Below, in pieces: positions 6,918 through 16,570 of a stretch of DNA of 64,000 bases. This DNA is from Dehalogenimonas etheniformans (lineage in GTDB: Bacteria; Chloroflexota; Dehalococcoidia; Dehalococcoidales; Dehalococcoidaceae): positions 1,364,001 to 1,428,000 of the forward strand of contig NZ_CP058566.2 in the NCBI RefSeq assembly GCF_014672715.2. Reading direction: 5' to 3'. Within the stretch, counting starts at the first letter, position 1. Every line of letters begins with the position of its first letter. Below the pieces are notes generated by a model that saw only the letters and a program-made list of their open reading frames with translations, had not been told where the DNA came from and searched no databases. The translations under genes and the position numbers were made by a program.

Positions 6918-8144
6918 ATGGGTAAACGGTGGGGATTAATTGCTGTCACCGGCTTGCTAGCAGCGGCAGTAGCTGTGACAGGATCAGTGCTGGTCCTCAG
7001 GGTGTTTTATGCCTGGTCACTGTCGCTTGCCCTGGGATTTTTGTGGGTTGCCTTCACCTCGAGAGGAATTTCCTTCAGCATAACTCCCCTCCCTGACCGC
7101 GCCCAGGTTGGCATGTCCCTGCGCCAACAGGTTTCGATATCGGTTAAGGGCTTTCTCCCGAAACCCGGCATCAGTATTCAAGCCAACAATGATCTCCCCG
7201 GGGGAAATGTAACAACCACCATGGACCTGTGGGCAGGCAAGGCGACAGCCTGGCAGGCGGATTACCCCCTGAATCGCAGGGGCCGCTTCCATCTCGGGTC
7301 CTTCAGCCTGCAATTGGGCGACCCTTTCGGCTTATTCCGGCGGGATATCCAGCTGGGATCGTCCTCAGAAATACTCGTCCACCCGTTGACTGTGCCGCTG
7401 CCGCCATTTTCCTTGCTGGGACTGAACGGCAGCGGGCTATCAAAGCGGATGCCAGAATCACTGTCGGCTTCTGCTTCCAACATCAGGGAATACACCACCG
7501 GCGATAGCCTGCGTCACATCCACTGGCGAAGCACGGCCCACACCGGCCGGTATATGGTTAAGGTTTTTGATGCCGACCGATCCCGCCACCACCCCGAAAA
7601 TTTTTGGGTAATCCTGGACATGGGGAGCAATCACTCGGGAAGAGAGGATGACTCCACCGCCGAATACGCCGTCACCCTGGCGGCATCTCTGGCTAAGGAA
7701 TATATCTCGCACGGATACCGTTTCGGACTGTTGGCCGCCGGAACCGAACCTGTCGTATTTCCTTCAAACACCGGCCAGGAACATTTGACGGACATCCTTG
7801 ATTTCCTCGCGGTCGTAACGCCGAACGGGTCGTTCTCTTTCTCCGAATTACTGGCGAGACACCAGGGACTATTCGGCTCAAATTCCACGGTGATCATCAT
7901 CACCCCATCGCCGGGAAGTTCGCTGATAGAGAGTTTTCATCAGTTGAACTCCCGCGGCTGCGCGGCGGCTTATTTTCTTATCGACGGCGCCGATTTCGGC
8001 GGGTATAGCCCGGCGGCGGCCGGCAGGACGCTGACCCAACTAGGAGCACCGGTGTATCTCCTCAAGCGCGCCGAAACCTTCAAACAGTCCCTGGACAAGG
8101 CGGCCAACGCGACGCCCTGGCTGGAGGGAGCTAGCCGGTCATGA
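6918..8144 (+). CDS. DUF58 domain protein
   Basis: 408 residues. Two transmembrane helices (about 8-50) precede a soluble region ending in a DUF58 block. The signature R-E-Y-T-T-G-D-S-L-R-H-I-H-W-R-S-T-A is clear at about 192-210, followed by a vWA-like fold (V-I-L-D-M-G-S-N-H-S) that lacks a fully canonical MIDAS motif. DUF58 proteins pair with MoxR ATPases and transglutaminase-like membrane proteins. GAGGGG lies upstream of the ATG. It overlaps the next gene by ATGA (8141-8144), so the three genes form one coupled operon. Confidence 0.9.
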   Translation: MGKRWGLIAVTGLLAAAVAVTGSVLVLRVFYAWSLSLALGFLWVAFTSRGISFSITPLPDRAQVGMSLRQQVSISVKGFLPKPGISIQANNDLPGGNVTTTMDLWAGKATAWQADYPLNRRGRFHLGSFSLQLGDPFGLFRRDIQLGSSSEILVHPLTVPLPPFSLLGLNGSGLSKRMPESLSASASNIREYTTGDSLRHIHWRSTAHTGRYMVKVFDADRSRHHPENFWVILDMGSNHSGREDDSTAEYAVTLAASLAKEYISHGYRFGLLAAGTEPVVFPSNTGQEHLTDILDFLAVVTPNGSFSFSELLARHQGLFGSNSTVIIITPSPGSSLIESFHQLNSRGCAAAYFLIDGADFGGYSPAAAGRTLTQLGAPVYLLKRAETFKQSLDKAANATPWLEGASRS

Positions 8145-10300
8145 CAATTCGATCGCGTCCAAATGAGTATATCCGCGGCATCTCATCGATCGGCGCCGTC
8201 CTCTGGAGCGCTGCCTTGACCGCCGCCTCCCTGGGGGTGGCCGTTTGGTCGCTGCAGTCCGCCAAATGGTTCAATCCAAACCCTTCGTTCATGCTGGTCC
8301 TTTTATCCGGAATAGCCTTAAGCACTTTTCTGGCGTTAACCGGGATGAAGCAACGCCTGGCGATGCCGATCATGGTTTTCACCGGTTTGCTCGTCTCCAT
8401 CTGGCAATCCATGAGCGCGATGCCTGAAGTTGCCAGCTCGAGTGCCTGGTCCCGGTGGCTGGCTGCCCTGGCTGAACCGGCCAGAGATCCGGCGGCATTC
8501 GTTATGGTGTTGGTAATAGTTACCTGGCTGATCGGCTCTTTCGGCGCCTGGTATGCTGTGCGGCGGAGGAACGGCTGGATAGCGTTTGGCCTCGGGTGCA
8601 TTCTGGCGATTCTAAATCTGGTCAATTTACCAAGGGATTTTTCCTACGTGCTGCCGCTTTTCACGGTCCTCGGTCTGGCGCTGATCGTCCAGACTAACTG
8701 GGCGAAGTTCGACCGTAAAAAAAGCTCAGGAAACCGCACCCTCCAAATAATCCCGGGGACGTTAATCTGCGTAGCTGTGACTCTGGGGGCTTTTGCACTG
8801 CCCCAATCTCCAGCTGAAACACTCGACTTGAACATCGATGGTGGTGCCATTTATTCCGCGATCAAAAACAATGGTTTCAATGTTTTTGAGGCAGTACCGT
8901 CCAAAGTCAAAACGATATTGAGTTCCACACAGGAAACAGTGAGTTTCGGGGAGTCACCAGACCTCGGTGACACCGTCAGATTCATTATTACTCCGGCTAT
9001 GCCCGGATATTTCGCAACTCGTTACTACGATACATATTCTGCCGGCGGGTGGAGCAACAGCCCGCTCAACGAAACCAGCATACCGGCAAATCAATCCCTC
9101 GGGGAAGCCGTACCGCCCTTAAAAGCAGCCACCGTTCATTATAAGGTTGAAAGTGAGGTAAAAACCGATATTATCCTGGTCAACGGCCGACCTGAGACGC
9201 TGGACATTTCGACTCTAGCGAAGAGCCTGCCGGCAATGAGCGGAATCGATATTTCTTCATTGGCGGCGACCAAGATACTATCTGCTTACTCCTCATACGC
9301 GGTGGTCTCCCAAATTCAAGTCGCAATTGTTGCTGATCTTTTGAAAGCTAACAGCTCCTACCCCGAATGGATCACCCAAAGGTATCTGCAATTACCGGCC
9401 AATTTGCCCCGGTCAGTGAAAACCCTTGCCCAACAACTGACGCGTGGAATTCCCTCTTCAACGACCGGGACTTCGACCTATAACAAGGTTGTTGCCATAG
9501 AAAATTATCTCCTGAATTTTAAATATGAAATCGACGGTACGCTAATCAACGGGAACACAGACGGCGTAGCGGCCTTCCTGGCTGAGAGACAAGGCAACTG
9601 CGTCAACTTCGCATCGGCTCTGGTGGTGATGCTCAGAGCCGCCGGCGTCCCCGCCAGGTTTACCCAGGGTTACCTCGGATCCGAGGTCGATGCAGACGGC
9701 AAGAACTTGTCGATCTACGGCCGCGACGCTCATGCCTGGGCCGAAGTATATTTTCCCGACTACGGCTGGGTTCTCGCCGAGGCCACGCCAGGGAAACCAA
9801 CGGATAACTTCACCGGGTTTTCGAGCCAAATACCCGGGGGCACTGTTCCACCCGACACCGATACAACGCCAATCATCGGGGACGACCCCCAGACGCCTCA
9901 AAATCCTCCAGGCACTTCTCCGTACAGTCCAAGCAGTGATTTTCATTTCTCCTGGATCCTTTGGGGATTGTTGGCCGGGTTAGTCCTGACGGCAGGAGGC
10001 GGGACCATTTACCTCACGCGAGCGCCAAATCCGCAGGCGATGTATGTCCGCCTTAGGTGGTTGGGCGGGCTTTACGGCGAAAAAGCCCGCCCTGCCGATA
10101 CCCCCGGAGAGTATTCTCGCCGGTTGGGTCTCAAGTTGACCGCCGAAGCGACCGAAATCTCGGCAATCACTGATGCTTTTGCCCGCTCCCGCTACGGACG
10201 TCCGGGGTCAGCCGATATTGCCAGCAGAGATGAACTGATGGACACCTGGAAAAAACTAAGCGCCGGTCTGATTCGCGGCCGGTTCTTTTATCCCAAATAA
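8141..10300 (+). CDS. Transglutaminase-like membrane protein (TgpA-like, DUF4129)
   Basis: 719 residues. Five to six N-terminal transmembrane helices (to about residue 220) precede a large extracytoplasmic part. The transglutaminase core has Cys in Q-G-N-C-V-N-F-A-S (about 487) and His in D-A-H-A-W-A-E-V (about 530). The third position is E-A-T-P rather than Asp-Pro-Thr, as in many relatives. A further helix at about 605-625 leads to a cytoplasmic DUF4129 tail with E-Y-S-R-R-L. Together with MoxR and DUF58 it forms a known three-gene module linked to cell-envelope functions; the substrate is unknown. Confidence 0.9.
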   Translation: MTIRSRPNEYIRGISSIGAVLWSAALTAASLGVAVWSLQSAKWFNPNPSFMLVLLSGIALSTFLALTGMKQRLAMPIMVFTGLLVSIWQSMSAMPEVASSSAWSRWLAALAEPARDPAAFVMVLVIVTWLIGSFGAWYAVRRRNGWIAFGLGCILAILNLVNLPRDFSYVLPLFTVLGLALIVQTNWAKFDRKKSSGNRTLQIIPGTLICVAVTLGAFALPQSPAETLDLNIDGGAIYSAIKNNGFNVFEAVPSKVKTILSSTQETVSFGESPDLGDTVRFIITPAMPGYFATRYYDTYSAGGWSNSPLNETSIPANQSLGEAVPPLKAATVHYKVESEVKTDIILVNGRPETLDISTLAKSLPAMSGIDISSLAATKILSAYSSYAVVSQIQVAIVADLLKANSSYPEWITQRYLQLPANLPRSVKTLAQQLTRGIPSSTTGTSTYNKVVAIENYLLNFKYEIDGTLINGNTDGVAAFLAERQGNCVNFASALVVMLRAAGVPARFTQGYLGSEVDADGKNLSIYGRDAHAWAEVYFPDYGWVLAEATPGKPTDNFTGFSSQIPGGTVPPDTDTTPIIGDDPQTPQNPPGTSPYSPSSDFHFSWILWGLLAGLVLTAGGGTIYLTRAPNPQAMYVRLRWLGGLYGEKARPADTPGEYSRRLGLKLTAEATEISAITDAFARSRYGRPGSADIASRDELMDTWKKLSAGLIRGRFFYPK

Positions 10301-10323
10301 AAGAATCGAAAAAGATAAACTCT

Positions 10324-10344
10324 CTGTTCACCCCAAATGAACAG
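10324..10344. terminator. Hairpin between convergent genes
   Basis: CTGTTCA/TGAACAG stem (10324-10330 with 10338-10344). A second AT-rich hairpin overlaps the end of the transglutaminase gene (about 10283-10305). Together they could terminate both convergent transcripts. Confidence 0.4.
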
Positions 10345-10352
10345 TTCAATAA

Positions 10353-10994
10353 CTATTTGACCGGTGTATCGACTAGGTGCGGCAGGTGCGAGCCGGCAAA
10401 TACGATCCAGGCCAGGTTTACCCCCGCAAGCAACCTTTCGCTGATACCGATGAATCTTATCGGGTTCAAGGGCAGCAACTGGAAAGCGATCAGCCCACCA
10501 ATGGCGGCCATTAAATAAGAGAAGTGCAGGATTGTAGCCGAATCCGGATTGTTGCCGATGGCCCTGGAAAGCAGGTAACAATTGATCGGGAATAGCGCGG
10601 CTAGTACGATCACTGTGGTCACATGAATTCCGCCGCCCAACGACTCTATACCCAACCCCGGATCGGTCTTGAAAACGGTGATTATCCCGAACCCAATGCT
10701 CATCACGGCAAAAATAAGACCGGAGATTCTCACCCAATGGTTTGTCCTGGCGGACTTAGACGAGAGGATAAATGCCGCGAACATAATCTGGGTGAAGCCA
10801 GCAGCCGCCATGCCGAGTTGTTCCAGCCATCCCCAAGGATAGAATACCAGGTCGCTGATGGATTCATTCAACGGGTTATAGCCGGAATTCAGGCTGACTC
10901 CCATGGCATCGCAAATGACGACGGTGGCCGCGGCCAGACCGCAAATGATGGGAAGAGATGATGAGATAGTCTCATGCAGACGACGTCGAATCAC
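10353..10994 (-). CDS. DUF998 membrane protein
   Basis: 213 residues with six predicted membrane helices. The DUF998 pattern N-P-L-N-E-S-I-S-D-L is at about 40-49, where N-x-x-x-x-x-S-x-L is typical. Function is unknown in this family. The start is GTG at 10994, and TATAAT ends only 6 bases upstream with no Shine-Dalgarno sequence, so the mRNA is probably leaderless. Confidence 0.8.
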   Translation of the reverse strand: MIRRRLHETISSSLPIICGLAAATVVICDAMGVSLNSGYNPLNESISDLVFYPWGWLEQLGMAAAGFTQIMFAAFILSSKSARTNHWVRISGLIFAVMSIGFGIITVFKTDPGLGIESLGGGIHVTTVIVLAALFPINCYLLSRAIGNNPDSATILHFSYLMAAIGGLIAFQLLPLNPIRFIGISERLLAGVNLAWIVFAGSHLPHLVDTPVK

Positions 10995-11000
10995 AATTTA

Positions 11001-11006
11001 ATTATA
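11001..11006 (-). promoter_or_regulatory. -10 box of DUF998 gene (leaderless)
   Basis: On the minus strand TATAAT (11006-11001) is followed by TAAATT and then GTG at 10994. Transcription starts about 7 bases after a -10 box, so the transcript would begin at or next to the start codon. The -35 region (TTAATT at 17 bases) is weak. Confidence 0.5.
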
Positions 11007-11056
11007 TGTGAATTTCGGGGCAAAATTAAAAATCCGTCGCTGCCTGTGGATAAGTC

Positions 11057-11797
11057 CTAATGAATATGGAGAACTTTTGACAGGAAAGCGCGTGAGCGCT
11101 CTTCTTTGGGGTTGATGAAAAAATCGTTCGGAGAAGCCATCTCGACGATGCGGCCTTCGTCCATGAATATCATACGATCTGCCGCCGCCCTGGCAAAGCC
11201 CATCTCGTGGGACACTACTACCATAGTCATGCCTTCCGCCGCCAGGCCGGTCATGACGTCCAGGACTTCCTTGATCATTTCGGGATCAAGGGCTGAGGTG
11301 GGTTCATCGAACAGCATGATTTTCGGATTCATGGCCAGGGCTCTGGCAATAGCCACCCGCTGCTGCTGACCGCCCGAAAGCTGCCCGGGAAATGCCCGTT
11401 CTTTTTCCGGGATGCCGACTTTTTTCAACAGTTCACGGGCTATGCCCTCAGCCTCCGAACGACTGCGCTTTCTGACCTGCATTTGTGCCAAAATGAGGTT
11501 ATCCATCACGGACAGGTGCGAAAAAAGATTGAATTGCTGGAAAACCATGCCGACTTCCTGGCGCACCGCGTTGATATTTTCAGTGCTGTCGAGCGGAATT
11601 CCATCGACGGAAATTCTGCCCGAGTTGTATTCCTCGAGCCGGTTTATGCAACGCAGGAGGGTCGACTTGCCAGAACCTGAAGGTCCGATAATGACCACGA
11701 CTTCACCCTTTTCGACGGTAAGACTGACGCCGCGAAGAGCGTGAACACGGCCGAAACGCTTGTGGACATCTTCGATCTCGATTATTGGCTCTGGCAT
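11057..11797 (-). CDS. Polar amino-acid ABC importer ATPase (GlnQ/HisP type)
   Basis: About 246 residues. Walker [11 protein letters not shown]-loop F-Q-Q-F-N-L-F-S-H, signature [14 protein letters not shown] and Walker [13 protein letters not shown] are intact. The Q-Q-F-N-L-F motif and the nearby family-3 binding protein place it in the polar amino-acid uptake family. The ATG at 11797 is one base past the permease stop, so the genes are coupled. Substrate (Gln, Glu, Arg or His) cannot be read from the ATPase. Confidence 0.93.
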   Translation of the reverse strand: MPEPIIEIEDVHKRFGRVHALRGVSLTVEKGEVVVIIGPSGSGKSTLLRCINRLEEYNSGRISVDGIPLDSTENINAVRQEVGMVFQQFNLFSHLSVMDNLILAQMQVRKRSRSEAEGIARELLKKVGIPEKERAFPGQLSGGQQQRVAIARALAMNPKIMLFDEPTSALDPEMIKEVLDVMTGLAAEGMTMVVVSHEMGFARAAADRMIFMDEGRIVEMASPNDFFINPKEERSRAFLSKVLHIH

Positions 11798-11798
11798 G

Positions 11799-12626
11799 CT
11801 ATTTCTCATAACGGGTCTTTCGTTCGATAAATGAAACGATGCGCGCGGCAAAAAGGGTCATGATCAAATAAAGCAGCGCCACCATGGTCCATGTCTCAAT
11901 GGGGCTGAAATTAGTGGCCATGATTTCTCTGCCCCTCCGGGTCAGGTCGGCGACAGCCACGACCGATACGAGCGACGAATCCTTCAAAAGGGCGACAAAC
12001 TCATTGCCCATCGGAGGAAGAATGACCCTGAACGCCTGGGGCAGCACGACGAATCGCATGGCCTGGAAGTGGCTCATGCCAAGACTCCTAGCGGCTTCCA
12101 TCTGCCCCTTCGGGATGCTCTGAATGCCTGCCCGAACGATCTCGCTCATGTAGGCGCCATAACAAACGGTGATGCCGATAATGGCGGTAACAATCGGATT
12201 CGCCTGGTAGTTCTCCAGGGCTCCAACGTGGATCCAGGCACCAATTTTCTGGACGACAACGGGAGATACGAAATACCAGCCTATGAGCTGCACCAGGAGC
12301 GGAACGCCCCTGATAATTTCAACGTAAAGAGTGGCGACGCCAAAAATGATTTTATTCTTGGCCAGTCGGCTCAGGCCACCCACCAGTCCCAGTGCTACCA
12401 TCAAAACGTAAGAAACCACGGTAACGAGTGCGGTGATGGCGATTCCGTCGGAAACGAAGGAAACGATGTTTTTAAACGGGTCCGGCTTGATCACGACAAG
12501 GAGAATGATCAAGGCGGCAACGCCGGCGACCAACCACCACCAGGGGTCCTGGCGAATGTTGACCTCGCCGCCGGTGACGAATTTTAGTTCTTCTTTTGGC
12601 GTTACAACGGGTTCTTCTTGTTTCAT
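11799..12626 (-). CDS. Polar amino-acid ABC importer permease
   Basis: About 275 residues. After a polar N-terminus come about six membrane helices with the HisMQ/GlnP-type loop: [23 protein letters not shown], the EAA motif that contacts the ATPase. The ATG at 12626 is preferred to a TTG three codons earlier. A hairpin separates it from the binding-protein gene upstream, and the ATPase gene follows one base after the stop. Confidence 0.92.
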   Translation of the reverse strand: MKQEEPVVTPKEELKFVTGGEVNIRQDPWWWLVAGVAALIILLVVIKPDPFKNIVSFVSDGIAITALVTVVSYVLMVALGLVGGLSRLAKNKIIFGVATLYVEIIRGVPLLVQLIGWYFVSPVVVQKIGAWIHVGALENYQANPIVTAIIGITVCYGAYMSEIVRAGIQSIPKGQMEAARSLGMSHFQAMRFVVLPQAFRVILPPMGNEFVALLKDSSLVSVVAVADLTRRGREIMATNFSPIETWTMVALLYLIMTLFAARIVSFIERKTRYEK

Positions 12627-12640
12627 CTGTTGCAAAAAGG

Positions 12641-12664
12641 GAGAGGGTGCTTTCGCACCCTCTC
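12641..12664 (-). terminator. Intra-operon hairpin below binding-protein gene
   Basis: A 10-bp perfect stem (12641-12650 with 12655-12664) with a 4-base loop, followed on the minus strand by CCTTTTT. It stands just after the binding-protein stop and before the permease. Partial termination or mRNA protection here would keep binding protein in excess over permease, as is common in ABC importer operons. Confidence 0.75.
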
Positions 12665-12676
12665 TACTTCAAGAAG

Positions 12677-13450
12677 CTATCCTGCGAGCCATTTGGTAAC
12701 GAGCTGCTCGATGGTCCCATCGGACTTGATCTGGGACAAGCCCGAATTGATCTTGGTCAGCAAATCTTGTTTACCCTTGGCGACGGCAATACCGTAATCC
12801 TCGGTGGAAAGAGCTGATCCAACTGTTTTCAGGGCGGTCGCATTCTTTTTGACGTAGTTGTTGGCTATCGGGGTGTCGCAAATAACAGCGTCAATCTGGC
12901 CGTTCAAAAGATCCTGGTAAGCCAACCCGATTTCGTCATAGGACCTGACGGTGGCATTCGGAATGTCTTTTGCGAGTACTTCACCGGTTGTACCCAACTG
13001 GGCACCGATCTTTTTACCTGAAAGCGATGCCTGACCGGTGATCGTGGTGTTGTTCAGTTTGACGGTGATCATCTGACCGGCCGTGAAATAGGGATCGGAG
13101 AACATCATCTGGGCGGCGCGTTCAGGGGTGATGGTTATCGAAGAGATAGCGGCATCGTAAGTTCCCTGCGCCATACCGGCAAGCAGCGGATCGAAACCGA
13201 CGTTGATGTACTCAATCTCCAAATTGGCTTTGGCTGCAATGGCGTTTAGTAGGTCGATGTCAAAGCCCTCAATTTTTTTTGTGGTCTCGTTCACATACTC
13301 AAATGGCGCCCAGGTGGCATCGGTGGCGACACGGATTTTGAGCGGACCAGCAGTAGTAGTTGTGTCAGTGGTCCCGCCGTTAGAACAACCCGGCAGCGCC
13401 AAAGCCAATATGGCTACAACGGCTACTGCCAACCAGGTAAGCTTTTTCAC
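12677..13450 (-). CDS. Amino-acid ABC importer binding protein (family 3), lipoprotein
   Basis: 257 residues. A lipoprotein signal ends at A-L-P-G-C-S (Cys about 22), followed by a Thr-rich linker and a family-3 solute-binding fold. Recognisable parts are A-T-D-A-T-W-A-P-F-E-Y, G-F-D-I-D-L-L-N-A-I-A and S-S-I-T-I-T-P-E-R-A. It captures amino acids outside the membrane for the downstream permease and ATPase. The start is GTG at 13450, fixed by AAGGAGG eight bases upstream. First gene of a three-gene minus-strand operon. Confidence 0.93.
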   Translation of the reverse strand: MKKLTWLAVAVVAILALALPGCSNGGTTDTTTTAGPLKIRVATDATWAPFEYVNETTKKIEGFDIDLLNAIAAKANLEIEYINVGFDPLLAGMAQGTYDAAISSITITPERAAQMMFSDPYFTAGQMITVKLNNTTITGQASLSGKKIGAQLGTTGEVLAKDIPNATVRSYDEIGLAYQDLLNGQIDAVICDTPIANNYVKKNATALKTVGSALSTEDYGIAVAKGKQDLLTKINSGLSQIKSDGTIEQLVTKWLAG

Positions 13451-13597
13451 GATTTTCCTCCTTAGGTAGATTCAGAATGCCCAAGTTTACATTATCAGGC
13501 CATATTATGTCTATTGTTTTTGAGGCTATTTTCTCGTCTTTTATGAAGAAAAATTGCCAGATTCGGGCGTCACACCCGAGAATGATAAGGGTGCTTT

Positions 13598-14377
13598 TCA
13601 ACTGGCGGTAGCCGGTTCAGGCTGGTGGGCAGCACTGAGCTCAAGTGTGGTAATGAATTCACTGGCGAGTATCGCCATGAAGGCAGCAGGAAGCGTTCCC
13701 TCAAGGATAAAAGCGGGGTTGAACTGGATAAGACCAGCAATTACCGGAGACCCGAGGCCGCCTGCCCCGATTAAAGCACCGATCATGGCCGTCCCAATAT
13801 TGACCATGACCGAGATGCGAATGCCTCCTAATATGACAGGCAGACCCAACGGGATTTCCACCCTGAAGAGTGATTGGACCGGAGTCATGCCCATGCCTCT
13901 GGCTGAATCCAGCACGGTAAGCGGTACGCCGGAAAGTGCGACCGAGGTGCTGGAAACGATAGGAAAAAGTCCGTATAGAAACAAAGCTAAAACCGCCGGT
14001 TTAAGGCCGAAACCAAGCGCGGGCACCGCAAGCGCCAAAACAGCGATGGGCGGGAACGTCTGCCCCAGCGAAGTCAGGTGGCCGACCAGGGGATTAAGGG
14101 TTTTCCCCCAAGCCCGGGTAGTAAGGATACCCAGAGGGATTCCGATTGCCATCGAAAGGAATGAGGAGATACCCACCATACGGAGATGTTCCCAGAGGAA
14201 AATCCGCAAAGGAGCGCGGGGGTGCAACGCCTCGGTTTGGGAAGGGAACAAAAAACCGAAAGCATCCCGCCACCAAGTGTCGTTCGAGACAACGAGAATA
14301 AAGAGGGCGGTAAACAGCCCGAGCCAGATCCAGCGAGTCTCAGGCTGCTTTGCTATCGGTCGTTGCTTTTTCGACAT
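13598..14377 (-). CDS. Glycine betaine/choline-type ABC permease (second subunit)
   Basis: About 259 residues with six membrane helices. It is the shorter of two ProW/OpuC-like permeases flanking the ATPase gene. The conserved loop is D-S-A-R-G-M-G-M-T-P-V-Q-S-L-F-R-V-E-I-P-L, and G-A-G-G-L-G-S-P-V precedes the last helix. The ATG at 14377 overlaps the ATPase gene by 38 bases. The system probably imports compatible solutes for osmoprotection, but the ligand is not proven. Confidence 0.88.
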   Translation of the reverse strand: MSKKQRPIAKQPETRWIWLGLFTALFILVVSNDTWWRDAFGFLFPSQTEALHPRAPLRIFLWEHLRMVGISSFLSMAIGIPLGILTTRAWGKTLNPLVGHLTSLGQTFPPIAVLALAVPALGFGLKPAVLALFLYGLFPIVSSTSVALSGVPLTVLDSARGMGMTPVQSLFRVEIPLGLPVILGGIRISVMVNIGTAMIGALIGAGGLGSPVIAGLIQFNPAFILEGTLPAAFMAILASEFITTLELSAAHQPEPATAS

Positions 14378-15425
14378 CGGCAAGTGTGACCTCTCCCAGA
14401 AAAATCCCCGACTCGTCCACCACGGGCAACGCGCGCACTCCTTGACCTAACATTATCGACAAAGCCTGGCGGAGGGAAGCGTCCCGGGGAAGGGCGAAAT
14501 CATCCTGCGGGATGACCACGGCATCAGAAGGATTTCCCGCTCCCAACATCGTTTCATCTAACCAGCCTTTGAATTCCCCCCTGTCTCCGATGATCCAGGA
14601 AAATCGATTCGCCTGAGCGGTAATCTTGTCGATATCTGACAGTCTTATCGCGGAAGTTTGTTTTACGAAATCGGCTACTTTAAACCTAGAAAGGCGTTTA
14701 AGGGCTCGGTCGGTGCCGACAAAATCATGCACATATTTGTTGGCAGGCTTTGATAAGATATTTTCCGGCGTGTCATATTGAACGATTTCTCCGGCGGCCA
14801 TGATAGCTATGCGATCGGCGAGACGGATAGCCTCTTCAAGGTCATGGGTAACAAAAATGACCGTCTTTTTCAATCTCGATTGTATGCGCATGAATTCATT
14901 TTGGAGTCGGATCCGGGTCAGCGGGTCTACCGCACCAAAGGGCTCGTCCATGAGGAGGATAGGGGGATCCGCGGCTAGAGCCCGCGCGACACCCACCCTC
15001 TGCGCCTGGCCACCGGATAGTTCGGCAGGGTAGCGGTTAGCGTAATCTTTAGGTGATAAGCCGACCAGTTCCAGCAATTCCCGGACTCTCTTTTCGATGC
15101 GCTCCCGTTGCCAGCCGATGAGCTTGGGAACGGTGGCGATGTTTCCGGCGACCGTCCAATGGGGAAACAGACCCACTCCCTGGATGGCGTAACCGATGCC
15201 TCGCCGAAGGTCTTCCGATTTGATACCCGTGTTGTCCTGGCCGTCAATCAACACTTTACCGGCAGTTGGAGTCACAAGGCGGTTGATCACGCGAAGGAAG
15301 GTGGTCTTGCCGCAGCCCGAAGGCCCGATCAGCACGGTAACCTGTCCCCTCGGGATGGTTATCGAAACACCGCGGAGGGCATGAGTCGTGCCATAGTCTT
15401 TTGATACATCGAGGAGTTCGATCAT
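14340..15425 (-). CDS. Glycine betaine/choline-type ABC ATPase with CBS domains (OpuCA/ProV-like)
   Basis: 361 residues. The ATPase domain (about 1-240) has G-P-S-G-C-G-K-T-T, L-S-G-G-Q-A-Q-R-V-G-V-A-R-A and L-L-M-D-E-P-F-G-A-V-D-P-L-T. The C-terminal part (about 250-358) holds CBS-type repeats, the second clear in A-L-P-V-V-D-E-S-G-I-F-L-G-E-V-T. In OpuA-type systems CBS domains sense ionic strength and gate transport, so osmotic control is likely. It overlaps the upstream permease gene by ATGA (15422-15425). Confidence 0.92.
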   Translation of the reverse strand: MIELLDVSKDYGTTHALRGVSITIPRGQVTVLIGPSGCGKTTFLRVINRLVTPTAGKVLIDGQDNTGIKSEDLRRGIGYAIQGVGLFPHWTVAGNIATVPKLIGWQRERIEKRVRELLELVGLSPKDYANRYPAELSGGQAQRVGVARALAADPPILLMDEPFGAVDPLTRIRLQNEFMRIQSRLKKTVIFVTHDLEEAIRLADRIAIMAAGEIVQYDTPENILSKPANKYVHDFVGTDRALKRLSRFKVADFVKQTSAIRLSDIDKITAQANRFSWIIGDRGEFKGWLDETMLGAGNPSDAVVIPQDDFALPRDASLRQALSIMLGQGVRALPVVDESGIFLGEVTLADVEKATTDSKAA

Positions 15426-16570
15426 GCAGCGGCCACCTGCCCGGGACTCAGCCGGTCCTCGATGAATTGGAAGAAGGCATTAACAACCAATGCCATAATG
15501 GTGACGGACAGAGCCCCCAACAGGATCAAATCCGAGGCAGCCTGGCCGAGGCCCTGAAGGATAAAAAAGCCAAGGCCACCGGCGCCGATCAAGGCAGCGA
15601 CGGTGGTGCCACCCACCGCCTGGATGGCGGCGATGCGCAAGCCAGACACGATGGCCGGAGCCGCCAGCGGCAATTCGACATTGGACAGAAGTTGAAAGCG
15701 GCTCATGCCAACCCCGAACCCGGCATCACAAATTTCATTAGCAACCGATCTGATGCCGGTGTAGGTGTTCTGTACGATCGGCAACAGCGCGTAGAGGGTA
15801 ATGGCAATTACCGCCGGCAGAAAACCGATGGCCGAAATGCCCAGCGCAGGCAATAAGTCCCGGATAGCTGCCAAAGTCACAAGGAGTAAACCGAACAAAG
15901 CGAGGCTTGGCACGGTCTCGACTATACCGAGAAACCATAGGATAGGTCGGGCTGCTTTACTACCCTTAGAAATCCAGATCCCCAACGGAATGCCGATCAC
16001 GGTGGCAGCCGCCAGGCTAACGCCGAAGATGGACAGGTGACGCCAGAGTTCAGCCACAAACCTGGTACGTTGCGCATTGAATTCCACGATGACCGAGAGA
16101 CCATCACACCAGCCTGACGCCAGGATTGCCAGGACGGCCAATGGGCCAAGCATCGTTACCAGGGAGCTGAAAGGATGACCTTTACGGGTGGACACGAAAT
16201 AAAGAAGGTAAACCGCCAGGAGGGAAAGCCAGAACCCGCCAGAGAGACTGACGCGAGAAAGGACGCCAGCACCGGATAGGTGCCTTGTGGCAGCAAGACC
16301 GGAACCACCTATAACTTCGAATAAAACCACGAAAAACAAAACCGGGTAGGCATATTTTGACCAGGATTTTCGAATCGCCGCAATTGAGAGAATGACTACC
16401 CATGACCCTAACAGCAGAGTCCCTAGAACCAGACCGAGGCTTTCGAAAAATCCCAATCCCTGCCCGGAGACCAACCGGTTAGGGTTGAGACTGAACCAAT
16501 CGAGAAAAGCCGCTGAAATCCCGAGAACGACAGCGGCTGCGGCAACTGCATGTATCTCGAGTTTTTGCAT
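15422..16570 (-). CDS. Glycine betaine/choline-type ABC permease (long subunit)
   Basis: 382 residues. The C-terminal half is a ProW-like permease with G-I-R-S-V-A-N-E-I-C-D-A-G-F-G-V-G-M as EAA loop and G-A-G-G-L-G-F-F-I near the end. The N-terminal half adds about five more helices not found in minimal OpuCB proteins. Such long permeases occur in several lineages. The gene starts directly against the stop of the binding-protein gene. Confidence 0.88.
   Translation of the reverse strand: MQKLEIHAVAAAAVVLGISAAFLDWFSLNPNRLVSGQGLGFFESLGLVLGTLLLGSWVVILSIAAIRKSWSKYAYPVLFFVVLFEVIGGSGLAATRHLSGAGVLSRVSLSGGFWLSLLAVYLLYFVSTRKGHPFSSLVTMLGPLAVLAILASGWCDGLSVIVEFNAQRTRFVAELWRHLSIFGVSLAAATVIGIPLGIWISKGSKAARPILWFLGIVETVPSLALFGLLLVTLAAIRDLLPALGISAIGFLPAVIAITLYALLPIVQNTYTGIRSVANEICDAGFGVGMSRFQLLSNVELPLAAPAIVSGLRIAAIQAVGGTTVAALIGAGGLGFFILQGLGQAASDLILLGALSVTIMALVVNAFFQFIEDRLSPGQVAAA

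Noticed and set aside
13554-14450. 298-residue plus-strand open frame opposite the betaine permease
   Set aside because: Antisense to a well-supported permease, with composition expected of a shadow frame.
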